From an uncultured Nitrospira sp. (lineage in GTDB: Bacteria > Nitrospirota > Nitrospiria > Nitrospirales > Nitrospiraceae), in NCBI GenBank assembly GCA_946479785.1, contig CAMLHQ010000094.1, positions 1 through 11,276 of the forward strand: a DNA stretch of 11,276 nt, written 5' to 3'. Position numbers and translations under genes: made by a program. The notes beneath the pieces were generated by a model, which saw only the letters and a list, made by a program, of their open reading frames with translations, had not been told where the DNA came from and did not search any database. Numbering within the stretch: position 1 is the first letter of the stretch; each line of letters opens with the position of its first letter. Below, piece by piece: positions 5,919 to 11,161 of this stretch.

Positions 5919-6122
5919 TCAGGTCCCTGTGCGGCCTTGTCTTGTGCCTGGTGGCCGATCCTGCAGAGAGGAGAGGTAGAGACCGCACACCGTACAAACT
6001 ACCTCTCCGGTGTACAAGGCGCCTTTACGTTCCAACTTGAAAATGCAGACGTGTTTACTAGATTGAGGTTGATCACTCCGTTGTCCGATACGTCGAGAAC
6101 CGACAATAGGATTGTTCGACAT
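5919..6122 (-). CDS. Small CxxC protein, hypothetical
   Basis: A 67-residue ORF with the core HVCIFKLERKGALYTGEVVC followed by TVCGLYLSS. Cys26, Cys43, Cys46 and His24 could form a zinc site. The first 20 and last 18 residues are polar and low in pattern. The ATG at 6122 has a weak AAGGCGG about 10 bases upstream, and that ribosome site lies inside the hairpin at 6130-6158. It belongs to the run of small - strand ORFs right of tRNA copy 2. The organised core suggests a real protein; the flanks and weak start leave doubt. Confidence 0.45.
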   Translation of the reverse strand: MSNNPIVGSRRIGQRSDQPQSSKHVCIFKLERKGALYTGEVVCTVCGLYLSSLQDRPPGTRQGRTGT

Positions 6123-6129
6123 AGGTCGC

Positions 6130-6158
6130 GACCGCCTTTCTCACAAGAGTCGGCGGTC
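6130..6158 (-). promoter_or_regulatory. Hairpin covering the ribosome site of the 5919-6122 ORF
   Basis: GACCGCC (6130-6136) and GGCGGTC (6152-6158) make a 7-bp stem with a 15-base loop that has an inner CTC/GAG pairing. On the - strand its 3' arm includes the AAGGCGG that would serve the ATG at 6122, so it may limit translation. It has no T tract. Confidence 0.4.
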
Positions 6159-6250
6159 GGGCCTTCCAGGAGGCCGTCGGCAGGTGTGTATGGAGTGGAC
6201 GTTCAGTCTGGGCGCCTGAGAGGCGCACGTCAATAGGAATATTTTTAGAA

Positions 6251-6267
6251 GCCCGCTGATTAAGAGT
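6251..6267 (-). repeat. tRNA-Lys anticodon-arm core, copy 3 (17-bp att core)
   Basis: GCCCGCTGATTAAGAGT is identical to the anticodon-loop end of copy 2, in the same orientation. The tRNA similarity stops there: the T arm and acceptor are missing. The core boundary fits a crossover in the anticodon loop, as in one class of tRNA-specific tyrosine recombinases. It may be an element-side att core or a deeper relic. Confidence 0.65.
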
Positions 6268-6357
6268 TCAGACCAGCCTGAATCTGAGCCGGCCCTAGAC
6301 GACCTATCTGCACGAAAAACCGATGAACAGGGCAAAACATGATTGGCATTAATGCTC

Positions 6358-6564
6358 CTAGCTTCGCTCAATGCGGTAGCAAGATTTAGTAAAACACCAT
6401 CGTTCACCTCTTAGTTGAGCGGCTGCAGTCTCACATTCTCTCTCGTATCCAGCAACGACGGCATGCTCTTCAATCGACAGGACGGCTTTTGAGTGGGAGT
6501 GGACTGAGAGGAGGTGTTCGCAAGCAGCGGCAAACGTCTGGACTTCTTTTTGAAGACGTAGCAT
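6358..6564 (-). CDS. Small helical hypothetical protein
   Basis: A 68-residue ORF beginning MLRLQKEVQTFAAACEHLLS, then SIEEHAVVAGYERECETAAAQL. The first 51 residues look like a two-helix bundle with regular hydrophobic spacing and a central LSIEEHA turn, a style seen in many conserved short proteins. The last 17 residues (RGERWCFTKSCYRIERS) break the pattern and may result from a frameshift or drift. No ribosome site precedes the ATG at 6564. It sits between two zinc-binding-type small ORFs on the same strand. No family is recognised; a decayed copy is a real alternative. Confidence 0.42.
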   Translation of the reverse strand: MLRLQKEVQTFAAACEHLLSVHSHSKAVLSIEEHAVVAGYERECETAAAQLRGERWCFTKSCYRIERS

Positions 6565-6592
6565 CGTGGCACCGACTACAAAGACGGCGTGA

Positions 6593-6763
6593 TCAGACGT
6601 CGGTCAATGGGCGCGGCTCATTATCTGCATGCCACCTACGGCCACAGTTGATGCAGACATACTGCTGGATGACGAGCCCACTCAGCTGGTCGATCGCGGT
6701 CTCAGCCCTAACGGTCCCTTGGCACTTCTTACAATGCACACGCACGCTGGTGATCATAGCCAT
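6593..6763 (-). CDS. Small zinc-ribbon protein
   Basis: A 56-residue protein from ATG 6763 (the frame stays open to 6832). Two CxxC knuckles, CKKC at 11-14 and CINC at 37-40 followed by GRRW, are separated by 22 residues, the geometry of a compact rubredoxin-like zinc ribbon. Such domains bind one zinc ion and usually act in nucleic-acid or protein contacts. Neither possible start has a clear ribosome site, so the exact N-terminus is unsure. It is 29 bases upstream of the 6358-6564 ORF in the - strand small-gene run. The four cysteines make a real gene likely despite the poor start. Confidence 0.58.
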   Translation of the reverse strand: MAMITSVRVHCKKCQGTVRAETAIDQLSGLVIQQYVCINCGRRWHADNEPRPLTDV

Positions 6764-6957
6764 TACATTTTGGAGAATGAGGGTGGCTCCATACCGATAT
6801 CCAAGAATGGTACCAACAGAATGGCAGAGCACGGGATCAAGAATTCAAGGAATATTGCAAGGGACAATCAGAACTGCATCATCTCTTTGAGCGATGCCGC
6901 ACGGCGCGCACTATTAAGTCGTGATGGAAGTGGCTGGCCGGTGTCCTGCGATGAGTC

Positions 6958-6977
6958 AAAAACGGCTTCCGGGCCGC
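6958..6977 (-). terminator. Rho-independent terminator of the 6991-7194 gene
   Basis: Reading the - strand, GCGGC, a CCGGAA loop and GCCGT make a 5-bp stem (four GC pairs plus a G-T), followed at once by TTTTT. It starts 14 bases after the stop codon at 6991, which supports that gene as a real transcription unit. Confidence 0.65.
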
Positions 6978-6990
6978 TTTGCTTTACTGA

Positions 6991-7194
6991 TCACTGAGTT
7001 TCGGAAACAGTGTTCTTAGTTCCAGGAGTATTCATGTACTGCCGGCTGGCCGCTTCAATGTCCAGTAAGTGAAGCTGGACGCGAAGCATGCGCAGGTCTG
7101 TCTCTGTAAGGGTGTTCCCCTCAGTTGAGCGAAGCCGTCTCAAGAGCTCTTTTCCATGGGTCATAAACTCGTTGGTGATGCGACGAATTCCCAT
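6991..7194 (-). CDS. Small helical hypothetical protein with own terminator
   Basis: A 67-residue protein starting MGIRRITNEFMTHGKEL and continuing LRSTEGNTLTETDLRMLR and VQLHLLDIEAASRQ. It is predicted largely helical, with a TETDLRMLRVQLHLLDIEAA amphipathic segment and a polar tail. The longer frame back to 7473 is rejected because its extra residues look like translated non-coding DNA. The ATG at 7194 has no strong ribosome site; an internal ATG (MTHGKE) is an alternative. The terminator just downstream argues for expression. It is the first and best supported of the - strand small genes. No family is recognised. Confidence 0.58.
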   Translation of the reverse strand: MGIRRITNEFMTHGKELLRRLRSTEGNTLTETDLRMLRVQLHLLDIEAASRQYMNTPGTKNTVSETQ

Positions 7195-7759
7195 GATGAA
7201 AGCCGACTTTATAGTTGTCTTCCAAGGAGAAACACTAGGGGATGCCCTAGTCAGGCAGGTGAGGCCAAGAGGCGTCACGGAACCACATCGATTCAGGTAG
7301 TCGTTTCTGCTCAGGCTGAACCGGATGTTCCTAGTGCATCCCGCTTTCGTTAGAAGTCCGTGCAGGTGACTTGCACGGGTCTGGCGTGCTCGCTCCTCCA
7401 GAGCAAAGCCGACAATTTGGGTTGATCGAGACAGCCTCATAGGCCCTCTTTGTGTCCCATCCGATGGTTTCATCCAGATCGGTACTGGGAACAGAATCCG
7501 AATGGAAAATGCAAACGAGCCACTACCACGAGTTGCGCGCTAAGACAGACACCTAGCTCTACAGGTGGGCAATTTCGCACGGCGCGCACCGTGCGATTCA
7601 GCTCTTGGCCGTGATGCCTAGTCGCAACATTGCTTTTTATCTACAGTCAAATGGGGCTTAAGAATTGCTCCCGTTATTTACATGGAGTTCGGGTGTGCGG
7701 GTGTGATTGTGGTGAGGCCATGAGCCGTTTGGATTCAGTCTCGCTACAAAAAATTAAAA
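7195..7759. other. Intergenic region upstream of the fluoride riboswitch
   Basis: No convincing gene on either strand. It contains two clean hairpins: CCGTGCA (7358-7364)/TGCACGG (7372-7378), and CGCACGG (7576-7582)/CCGTGCG (7589-7595) with a 6-base loop. The 14-mer CGCACGGCGCGCAC at 7576-7589 also occurs at 6899-6912. The riboswitch promoter should lie in the last 60 bases, which are A/T-rich (ACAAAAAATTAAAAG), but I cannot place a good -35/-10 pair. Confidence 0.45.
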
Positions 7760-7838
7760 GGTGATGGGGTTCGCCTGAAGTGTCGGCTGATGCCGGCTGA
7801 TGACTCCTACTCAGCGAAGTCGCTGGTAGGAGTTTTTT
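7760..7838 (+). ncRNA. Fluoride riboswitch (crcB motif) with transcription-terminator platform
   Basis: The aptamer runs from 7760 to about 7811. P1 is GGUG (7760-7763) with CGCC (7772-7775), closing a loop AUGGGGUU. The pseudoknot is GGGGU (7766-7770) with ACUCC (7803-7807). The second stem is GUCGG (7782-7786) with CCGGC (7793-7797), followed by the conserved UGAUG (7798-7802) and CUCCUAC (7804-7810). These match the fluoride-sensing crcB RNA consensus in order and spacing. The platform is a terminator: ACTCCTAC (7803-7810) and CAGCG (7812-7816) pair with CGCTG (7821-7825) and GTAGGAGT (7826-7833), then a run of Ts. Because the terminator's 5' arm is the pseudoknot strand, fluoride binding should block termination: an ON switch. 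It lies 81 bases before the lipoprotein ATG at 7919. Confidence 0.94.
7803..7838 (+). terminator. Riboswitch-controlled intrinsic terminator
   Basis: A 13-bp stem with one bulged T (7811) and an AAGT loop, followed by six Ts (7833-7838). Its 5' arm is shared with the fluoride aptamer pseudoknot, so terminator and ligand-bound aptamer exclude each other. Confidence 0.92.
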
Positions 7839-7918
7839 GATGCCAGCAAAAGTGACCTCCTCGCGAGATGAGAGAGGGCAGGGAAATGGTTGCGAATAGT
7901 GTAATCAGGAGGTGCGTT

Positions 7919-8254
7919 ATGAAAGCCCATTATTTCTTAACAGGTGCACTGGTGGGGCTGATAGGTCTACTGAGCGGTTGTGCCGGGCATGAATATTATA
8001 CAGGGAATGTCTGTGGATCCGATTATCGCTGCATGAAAGATCAGATGTTTCAATATCGGCAGCAGGCAACACAACTTAATGTCATGGCTGACCGCTATGC
8101 ACGCGATGCTGATATGAAGGCCCAAGAGCTAGGCCAGAATTCCGACGAGGCAAGAAAGAGCCAAGAAATGGCTACAAAACTATCGCAGCAGGCCGAGGAG
8201 GCCGATCAACGGGCTCACGAATACCAACGGCAGCTACCACACAACGCGTACTGA
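7919..8254 (+). CDS. Coiled-coil lipoprotein under fluoride riboswitch control
   Basis: A 111-residue lipoprotein. Residues 1-20 form a signal peptide with a lipobox LSGC ending at Cys21, where lipid would be attached. After a short CAGHEYYTGNVCGSDYRC segment with two more cysteines (33 and 39), residues 40-105 are a long, highly charged Ala/Gln/Glu-rich helix (QQATQLNVMADRYARDADM, ARKSQEMATKLSQQAEEAD), probably a coiled coil reaching through the periplasm. AGGAGG lies 6 bases before ATG 7919; an in-frame upstream ATG at 7868 lacks a ribosome site. The only visible control is the fluoride riboswitch just upstream, implying induction when fluoride enters the cell. No CrcB/Fluc or CLC-F exporter follows. 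An envelope-stress or channel-associated role is inference. Confidence 0.85.
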   Translation: MKAHYFLTGALVGLIGLLSGCAGHEYYTGNVCGSDYRCMKDQMFQYRQQATQLNVMADRYARDADMKAQELGQNSDEARKSQEMATKLSQQAEEADQRAHEYQRQLPHNAY

Positions 8255-8268
8255 TTCATTATGCCGCG

Positions 8269-8298
8269 TTGACAGAGATTCGCTTCGGCTGGTTTAGA
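8269..8298 (+). promoter_or_regulatory. Candidate sigma-70 promoter, upstream member
   Basis: A perfect -35 TTGACA (8269-8274) is followed after 18 bases by TTTAGA (8293-8298), a weak -10. It overlaps an inverted repeat GCTTCG (8282-8287)/CGAAGC (8304-8309). Weaker than the promoter at 8354. Confidence 0.4.
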
Positions 8299-8353
8299 TC
8301 GGTCGAAGCTGGTGCACTTATTTAGACAAAAGAATGCGAGGCTGCAACTTCTA

Positions 8354-8383
8354 TTGACCTCCGATCGCACGTATTGCTATATG
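8354..8383 (+). promoter_or_regulatory. Sigma-70-like promoter for the second structured leader
   Basis: TTGACC (8354-8359) and TATATG (8378-8383) are separated by 18 bases, close to consensus. Transcription would start near 8390, producing a leader of about 105 bases up to the terminator T run and then the lipoprotein gene at 8526. Confidence 0.65.
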
Positions 8384-8389
8384 GTATAT

Positions 8390-8494
8390 GTACCGTAGCT
8401 GCTGAAGAGTACGACGCTGTCCTCTTTTGCTAGCTATCTTGAAGGACAATGACGTCCTTTTGGCTCATGGACAGAGCCGGAAGGGCGTTTTTTT
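8390..8494 (+). ncRNA. Structured leader RNA or sRNA with antiterminator/terminator choice
   Basis: From the predicted start near 8390 the RNA can fold as an outer stem TAGCT (8396-8400)/AGCTA (8432-8436) enclosing AAGAG (8405-8409)/CTCTT (8422-8426) and GAC (8413-8415)/GTC (8419-8421). A hairpin AAGGAC (8442-8447)/GTCCTT (8454-8459) follows. The last arm is also the 5' arm of the strong terminator at 8453-8487, so the two are mutually exclusive: an attenuator layout. I do not recognise the upstream domain as any known riboswitch class. Alternatively the unit is a free-standing sRNA of about 105 bases. Confidence 0.6.
8453..8494 (+). terminator. Strong intrinsic terminator before the second lipoprotein gene
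   Basis: CGTCCTTTTGGCTC (8453-8466) pairs over 14 positions (three of them G-T) with GAGCCGGAAGGGCG (8474-8487), with a 7-base loop, followed by seven Ts (8488-8494). It lies 31 bases before the ATG at 8526, so it either ends an sRNA or conditionally blocks that gene. Confidence 0.88.
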
Positions 8495-8525
8495 GTCTCG
8501 ACAGATAGCATAAGGAGGATGGCTC

Positions 8526-8813
8526 ATGACAAAGTACACCGTCGCGACATTCGCAATCTTCTCTCTATGCGTACTCTCAGGAGGATGTATCCATCACCCT
8601 GAAGAGATCCTTGTCAAACAGGCCCTTCAGGAGAGAGACGCTGCGCGGGTTCGGCTCGCCAAGGCGATTACACACTACTGTTCGGTGACGACCGAGACGA
8701 TCAATTCCAGGGACGCGTGTATTTTAGATCGACATCTTGCTTCGCTGGAGAACAATCAGGTCGTTCCGGCACTCAAGATTCTGAGAGCTCCACGATCATC
8801 CGCCATCCAGTAA
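8526..8813 (+). CDS. Small putative lipoprotein behind an attenuator-like leader
   Basis: A 95-residue exported protein. Residues 1-20 form a hydrophobic signal peptide ending LSGG with Cys21 as the likely lipidated residue; Ser at -3 is not ideal for a lipobox, though Leu stands at -4. The mature part is helical (EEILVKQALQERDAARVRLAKAITHYC) with cysteines at about 52 and 64 that could form a disulfide, then a basic tail. AAGGAGG lies 7 bases before the ATG. The stop overlaps the ATG of the 35-residue ORF at 8813 (TAATG). Like the 7919 lipoprotein it sits just downstream of a leader terminator. No family is recognised. Confidence 0.75.
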   Translation: MTKYTVATFAIFSLCVLSGGCIHHPEEILVKQALQERDAARVRLAKAITHYCSVTTETINSRDACILDRHLASLENNQVVPALKILRAPRSSAIQ

Positions 8814-8920
8814 TGAACGATAGCACCAGAAATATCGAGATTCCTGGTTTGACCATTTCACTCCCCGCACATTTAACTGTAGGGCGTGATGGGATACCCG
8901 TTAAAACGGATATCAGATAA
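8813..8920 (+). CDS. 35-residue ORF, translationally coupled
   Basis: The ATG at 8813 overlaps the preceding gene's stop (TAATG), so ribosomes can reinitiate. The peptide, MNDSTRNIEIPGLTISLPAH followed by LTVGRDGIPVKTDIR, is polar with a beta-strand alternation and no signal or membrane segment. Its frame is open further left inside the lipoprotein gene, but the coupled start is the natural one. It has no known relatives I can name. It may be a true small protein or a chance ORF; the overlap geometry favours the former. Confidence 0.48.
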   Translation: MNDSTRNIEIPGLTISLPAHLTVGRDGIPVKTDIR

Positions 8921-8945
8921 GTCTGCCAAGCGAGACGGACACTTC

Positions 8946-9506
8946 TCAGTTGATCACCGGCGGACTCGCATTCTCTGTCGTATCATTGAGTGGATCACCC
9001 GTCGACCCGAGCGCTGTCATGGCCTCGAAGGAGGGACCCATTGAGTGGCCGATCACATCTCTTTCCTGCAGCATGCGGCTGGCCTGATTGATGTAGTAGC
9101 CGTAGCGGTCTACCGGATAGGTTTCGGCGATTTGATGGAACAACGTCATTGCCAACCTCGGCCGGTTCTGATCCCGAGCCGCCCGCCCGGCTTTAAGTGA
9201 ACAGTCCACTGCCATCGCATTTGGATCCACCGACAGGCGGAACGGCAACTCCGAGGTCGCATGTGTCGTCACCGCGGACAGCCACGGCGACGGTTGCGGC
9301 CGCTTCAAGATGCGCGCGGCTTCCCGCAGACGCTGACTGTCGGCCCACAGGAGGTCCGGATCTTGGCTCTCCCGGCAATGGACATAGGTTTTCCACAGAT
9401 GCATCAGGAAAGGTTGCTCTCGGACATTTGCGCCGGGATCGACCATTGCGCATCCGAAGCCCAACACAGCGATCAGCGAACCGCAGAGCCGGAGAACATC
9501 CACCAC
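8946..9506 (-). CDS. Exported TPR-like hypothetical protein
   Basis: A 186-residue protein starting at GTG 9506 (GTG 9509 is also possible), with a GGGGG purine run just upstream. Residues 1-18 are hydrophobic (VLRLCGSLIAVLGFGC) and end at Cys19, so it is either a lipoprotein with an imperfect lipobox or a Sec-exported protein. The middle holds LWADSQRLREAARIL, and SLKAGRAARDQNRPRLAMTL leads into FHQIAETYP and YYINQASRMLQER, resembling a degenerate TPR helix pair. The tail is disordered (TGDPLNDTTENASPPVIN). It follows the CheY-like gene by about 24 bases on the same strand, so the two form an operon. Its function is unknown; periplasmic scaffold or binding roles are inference. Confidence 0.72.
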   Translation of the reverse strand: MVDVLRLCGSLIAVLGFGCAMVDPGANVREQPFLMHLWKTYVHCRESQDPDLLWADSQRLREAARILKRPQPSPWLSAVTTHATSELPFRLSVDPNAMAVDCSLKAGRAARDQNRPRLAMTLFHQIAETYPVDRYGYYINQASRMLQERDVIGHSMGPSFEAMTALGSTGDPLNDTTENASPPVIN

Positions 9507-9530
9507 CGTGTACCCCCATCATGGACTGAG

Positions 9531-9959
9531 CTATTCAGAGTGCGAGAGTGACATAGCCGCCGCCGACACATCTGGGACGTCGGTTCGGGACGGCGGGTGG
9601 GCCGCCGAACGGACGAGCTTAAGAAAGACGTTTCGCTCATAGGGCTTTGGCAGACACGCGAACGGCTGAACGCCTTCGTCGGTCGCGACAATGTCCGGCA
9701 GCAGACCGGACATCAGAATCACCGGTGTCTCGGGCGCCTGAGCGTGAATGCGTTCCAACAATTCCAGTCCGTTCAGGGCGGGCATGGAATAGTCGGTAAC
9801 CACGACATCGAAATGGCGCTTTTTTAGCTCCACTAGTGCGTCAATCGCGTCGCAGACTCGGAGCACGTTGTACCCGGCATGTTCTAGGAGCATCGAGGTG
9901 AGCGATCCGATGCCTTCGTCGTCATCCACGACGAGGACACGTTTACCGTAGCCATCCAT
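9531..9959 (-). CDS. CheY-like single-domain response regulator
   Basis: A 142-residue stand-alone receiver. The acidic pocket is VVDDDE (Asp12-14), the phosphoacceptor is Asp56 in VVVTDYSMP, the switch residue is Ser84 in VILMSG, and the conserved lysine is Lys105 in CLPKPY. All catalytic positions are present, so it should accept phosphate. After the receiver (about residue 120) comes a short Pro/Ser-rich tail with no DNA-binding or enzymatic domain, so output is by protein contact or phosphotransfer. GGGAGG stands just before ATG 9959, which rules out the longer frame to 10109. No histidine kinase is visible; the partner must lie elsewhere. It is the first gene of an operon with the exported TPR-like gene. 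Confidence 0.93.
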   Translation of the reverse strand: MDGYGKRVLVVDDDEGIGSLTSMLLEHAGYNVLRVCDAIDALVELKKRHFDVVVTDYSMPALNGLELLERIHAQAPETPVILMSGLLPDIVATDEGVQPFACLPKPYERNVFLKLVRSAAHPPSRTDVPDVSAAAMSLSHSE

Positions 9960-10763
9960 GGTTGCCTCCCTTTGTATTGCCAAGATATTCTTGAGCAAAT
10001 GTTTTGAGCCTCGTTCCGTCACCACCACGGGTGGCGAGCATGTGAAACTTGTTGGCTTACGGCGAAGGGCAGTACCTGGCCGTTCAAGTCGAATCGCTGG
10101 CCGTGCCACAAGCAGTTTATTTTGACCCCGCCATTGCTCTGCTAGATGCTCCTTATCTTCCGGAATGTTGGCTCACGAGGACCGCTGAGGGTTTTGAATC
10201 GAGCATTGGCCGCCTGGGTGGGACGTCATGTTCAGTCATAAACCATCCTCTAATGGCGAGACTTTTGTGGTCTCCACTGACGGGATCGACCCGACAGACT
10301 CGATGAAACCGAGGGACGGTAAACAGGACCAGGGATCCCGGTGTGGGGGCAATACAATGGGTGATGCGAGATGAAATGAGAAGTGCTGAGAGTCGAAATG
10401 TTGAAATTCAACCTGCATACATCTCCTCTTCGACAGATCGAGCGAGGAGGACAAGCTGCAAGTCGTAGACCGGTTGTCGGGGTTCTGACGTGATACGTTA
10501 ATTCTCAATAAACATAGTTCAATACGCAGATTGAAGTAGATCCCTTTGCAGATTTACGATCACCGTGGCACTCTGCCGAGCGGTTGCGCACTGTACGACT
10601 TGAGCGGAAACGCTTCACAGCAAGGTCGCGCCAGACAAGTCTCTGGGCAAAGGTGTTCACCTGCCTGTCCCGGGCTTGGATTGTCTGGATCAGATCACGG
10701 TGGAAGAGGTGTCAAGAAGATGAAATGGGATTCTCCACGCCATTAGAGTTTCTTCACGATCGC

Positions 10764-10802
10764 TTCATAATCCGTTCATGCCCGATCATTACACTAGTTC
10801 AT
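10764..10802. promoter_or_regulatory. TTCAT direct-repeat cluster (OmpR/PhoB-type box)
   Basis: TTCAT occurs at 10764-10768 and 10775-10779 (11 bp apart), ATCAT at 10785-10789 (10 bp on) and TTCAT at 10798-10802. Direct repeats with one-turn spacing are the usual binding pattern of OmpR/PhoB-family regulators, and CTTCATAATCCGTTCAT resembles a Pho-box layout. It lies about 360 bases before the OmpR-family gene start at 11162. Confidence 0.42.
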
Positions 10803-11051
10803 GACGACACTCATTTCGCCACAGAGCCTCATGAAGGTTCCATGCAGACGTGGGCCGACTCGGCCAGGCGAATCGACGCCCGAAGTCTTCTAGAACGTGC
10901 GAACCTCCACACCGGACTATTCTCGCTGTTTCGTGCAAACCGATGCGCGTTTCTCGCAGGAGATTGGAATTGATGGATGGACCAAACGAACCGCCGTCGC
11001 ACGAAGCCGGTGCCAGGAAGGCCAATCATGTCTCCACTGACTCGCCTCAGA

Positions 11052-11080
11052 GTGACCGGCCAATCGAGAGCTGTCATAAT
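11052..11080 (+). promoter_or_regulatory. Candidate sigma-70 promoter for the OmpR-family regulator
   Basis: GTGACC (11052-11057), a 17-base spacer, then CATAAT (11075-11080). The -10 is embedded in CTGTCATAAT (11071-11080), a Pho-box-like half-site. It would start transcripts near 11087, which favours translation from ATG 11162 over the upstream in-frame ATGs. Confidence 0.5.
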
Positions 11081-11161
11081 AGTGGCGATGCGGAGATCCG
11101 CTCCGTCGACGCCGGATCGGTCGTCCGTCGGGACCGATTCGAGCCTGAAGCAAGAGAGCCT

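Larger units (their letters stand above)
9960..11161. other. 1.2-kb region without a convincing gene
   Basis: Several short ORFs exist on both strands (for example 10049-10306 + and 10236-10508 -), but none has a ribosome site plus protein-like composition. The region holds a 13-bp palindrome GTTGAAATTCAAC (10400-10412), a CTCCTC (10423-10428)/GAGGAG (10444-10449) dyad, the TTCAT direct repeats (10764-10802) and a promoter at 11052-11080. It may be decayed coding DNA or a long regulatory interval between two response-regulator genes. Confidence 0.45.

Noticed and set aside
6991..7473. 160-residue extended version of the 6991-7194 gene
   Set aside because: The first 93 residues look like translated intergenic DNA, include the 7358-7378 hairpin, and have no ribosome site.
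8449..8508. 19-codon leader peptide (MTSFWLMDRAGRAFFCLDR) in the second leader
   Set aside because: The purine-rich site is only about 2 bases from the ATG and the peptide has no run of one amino acid, so peptide-based attenuation is not supported.
10049..10306. 85-residue + strand ORF
   Set aside because: No ribosome site and no protein-like hydrophobic pattern; likely chance.
10236..10508. 90-residue - strand ORF
   Set aside because: Ser/Pro/His-rich, no ribosome site, no domain pattern; kept as non-coding.
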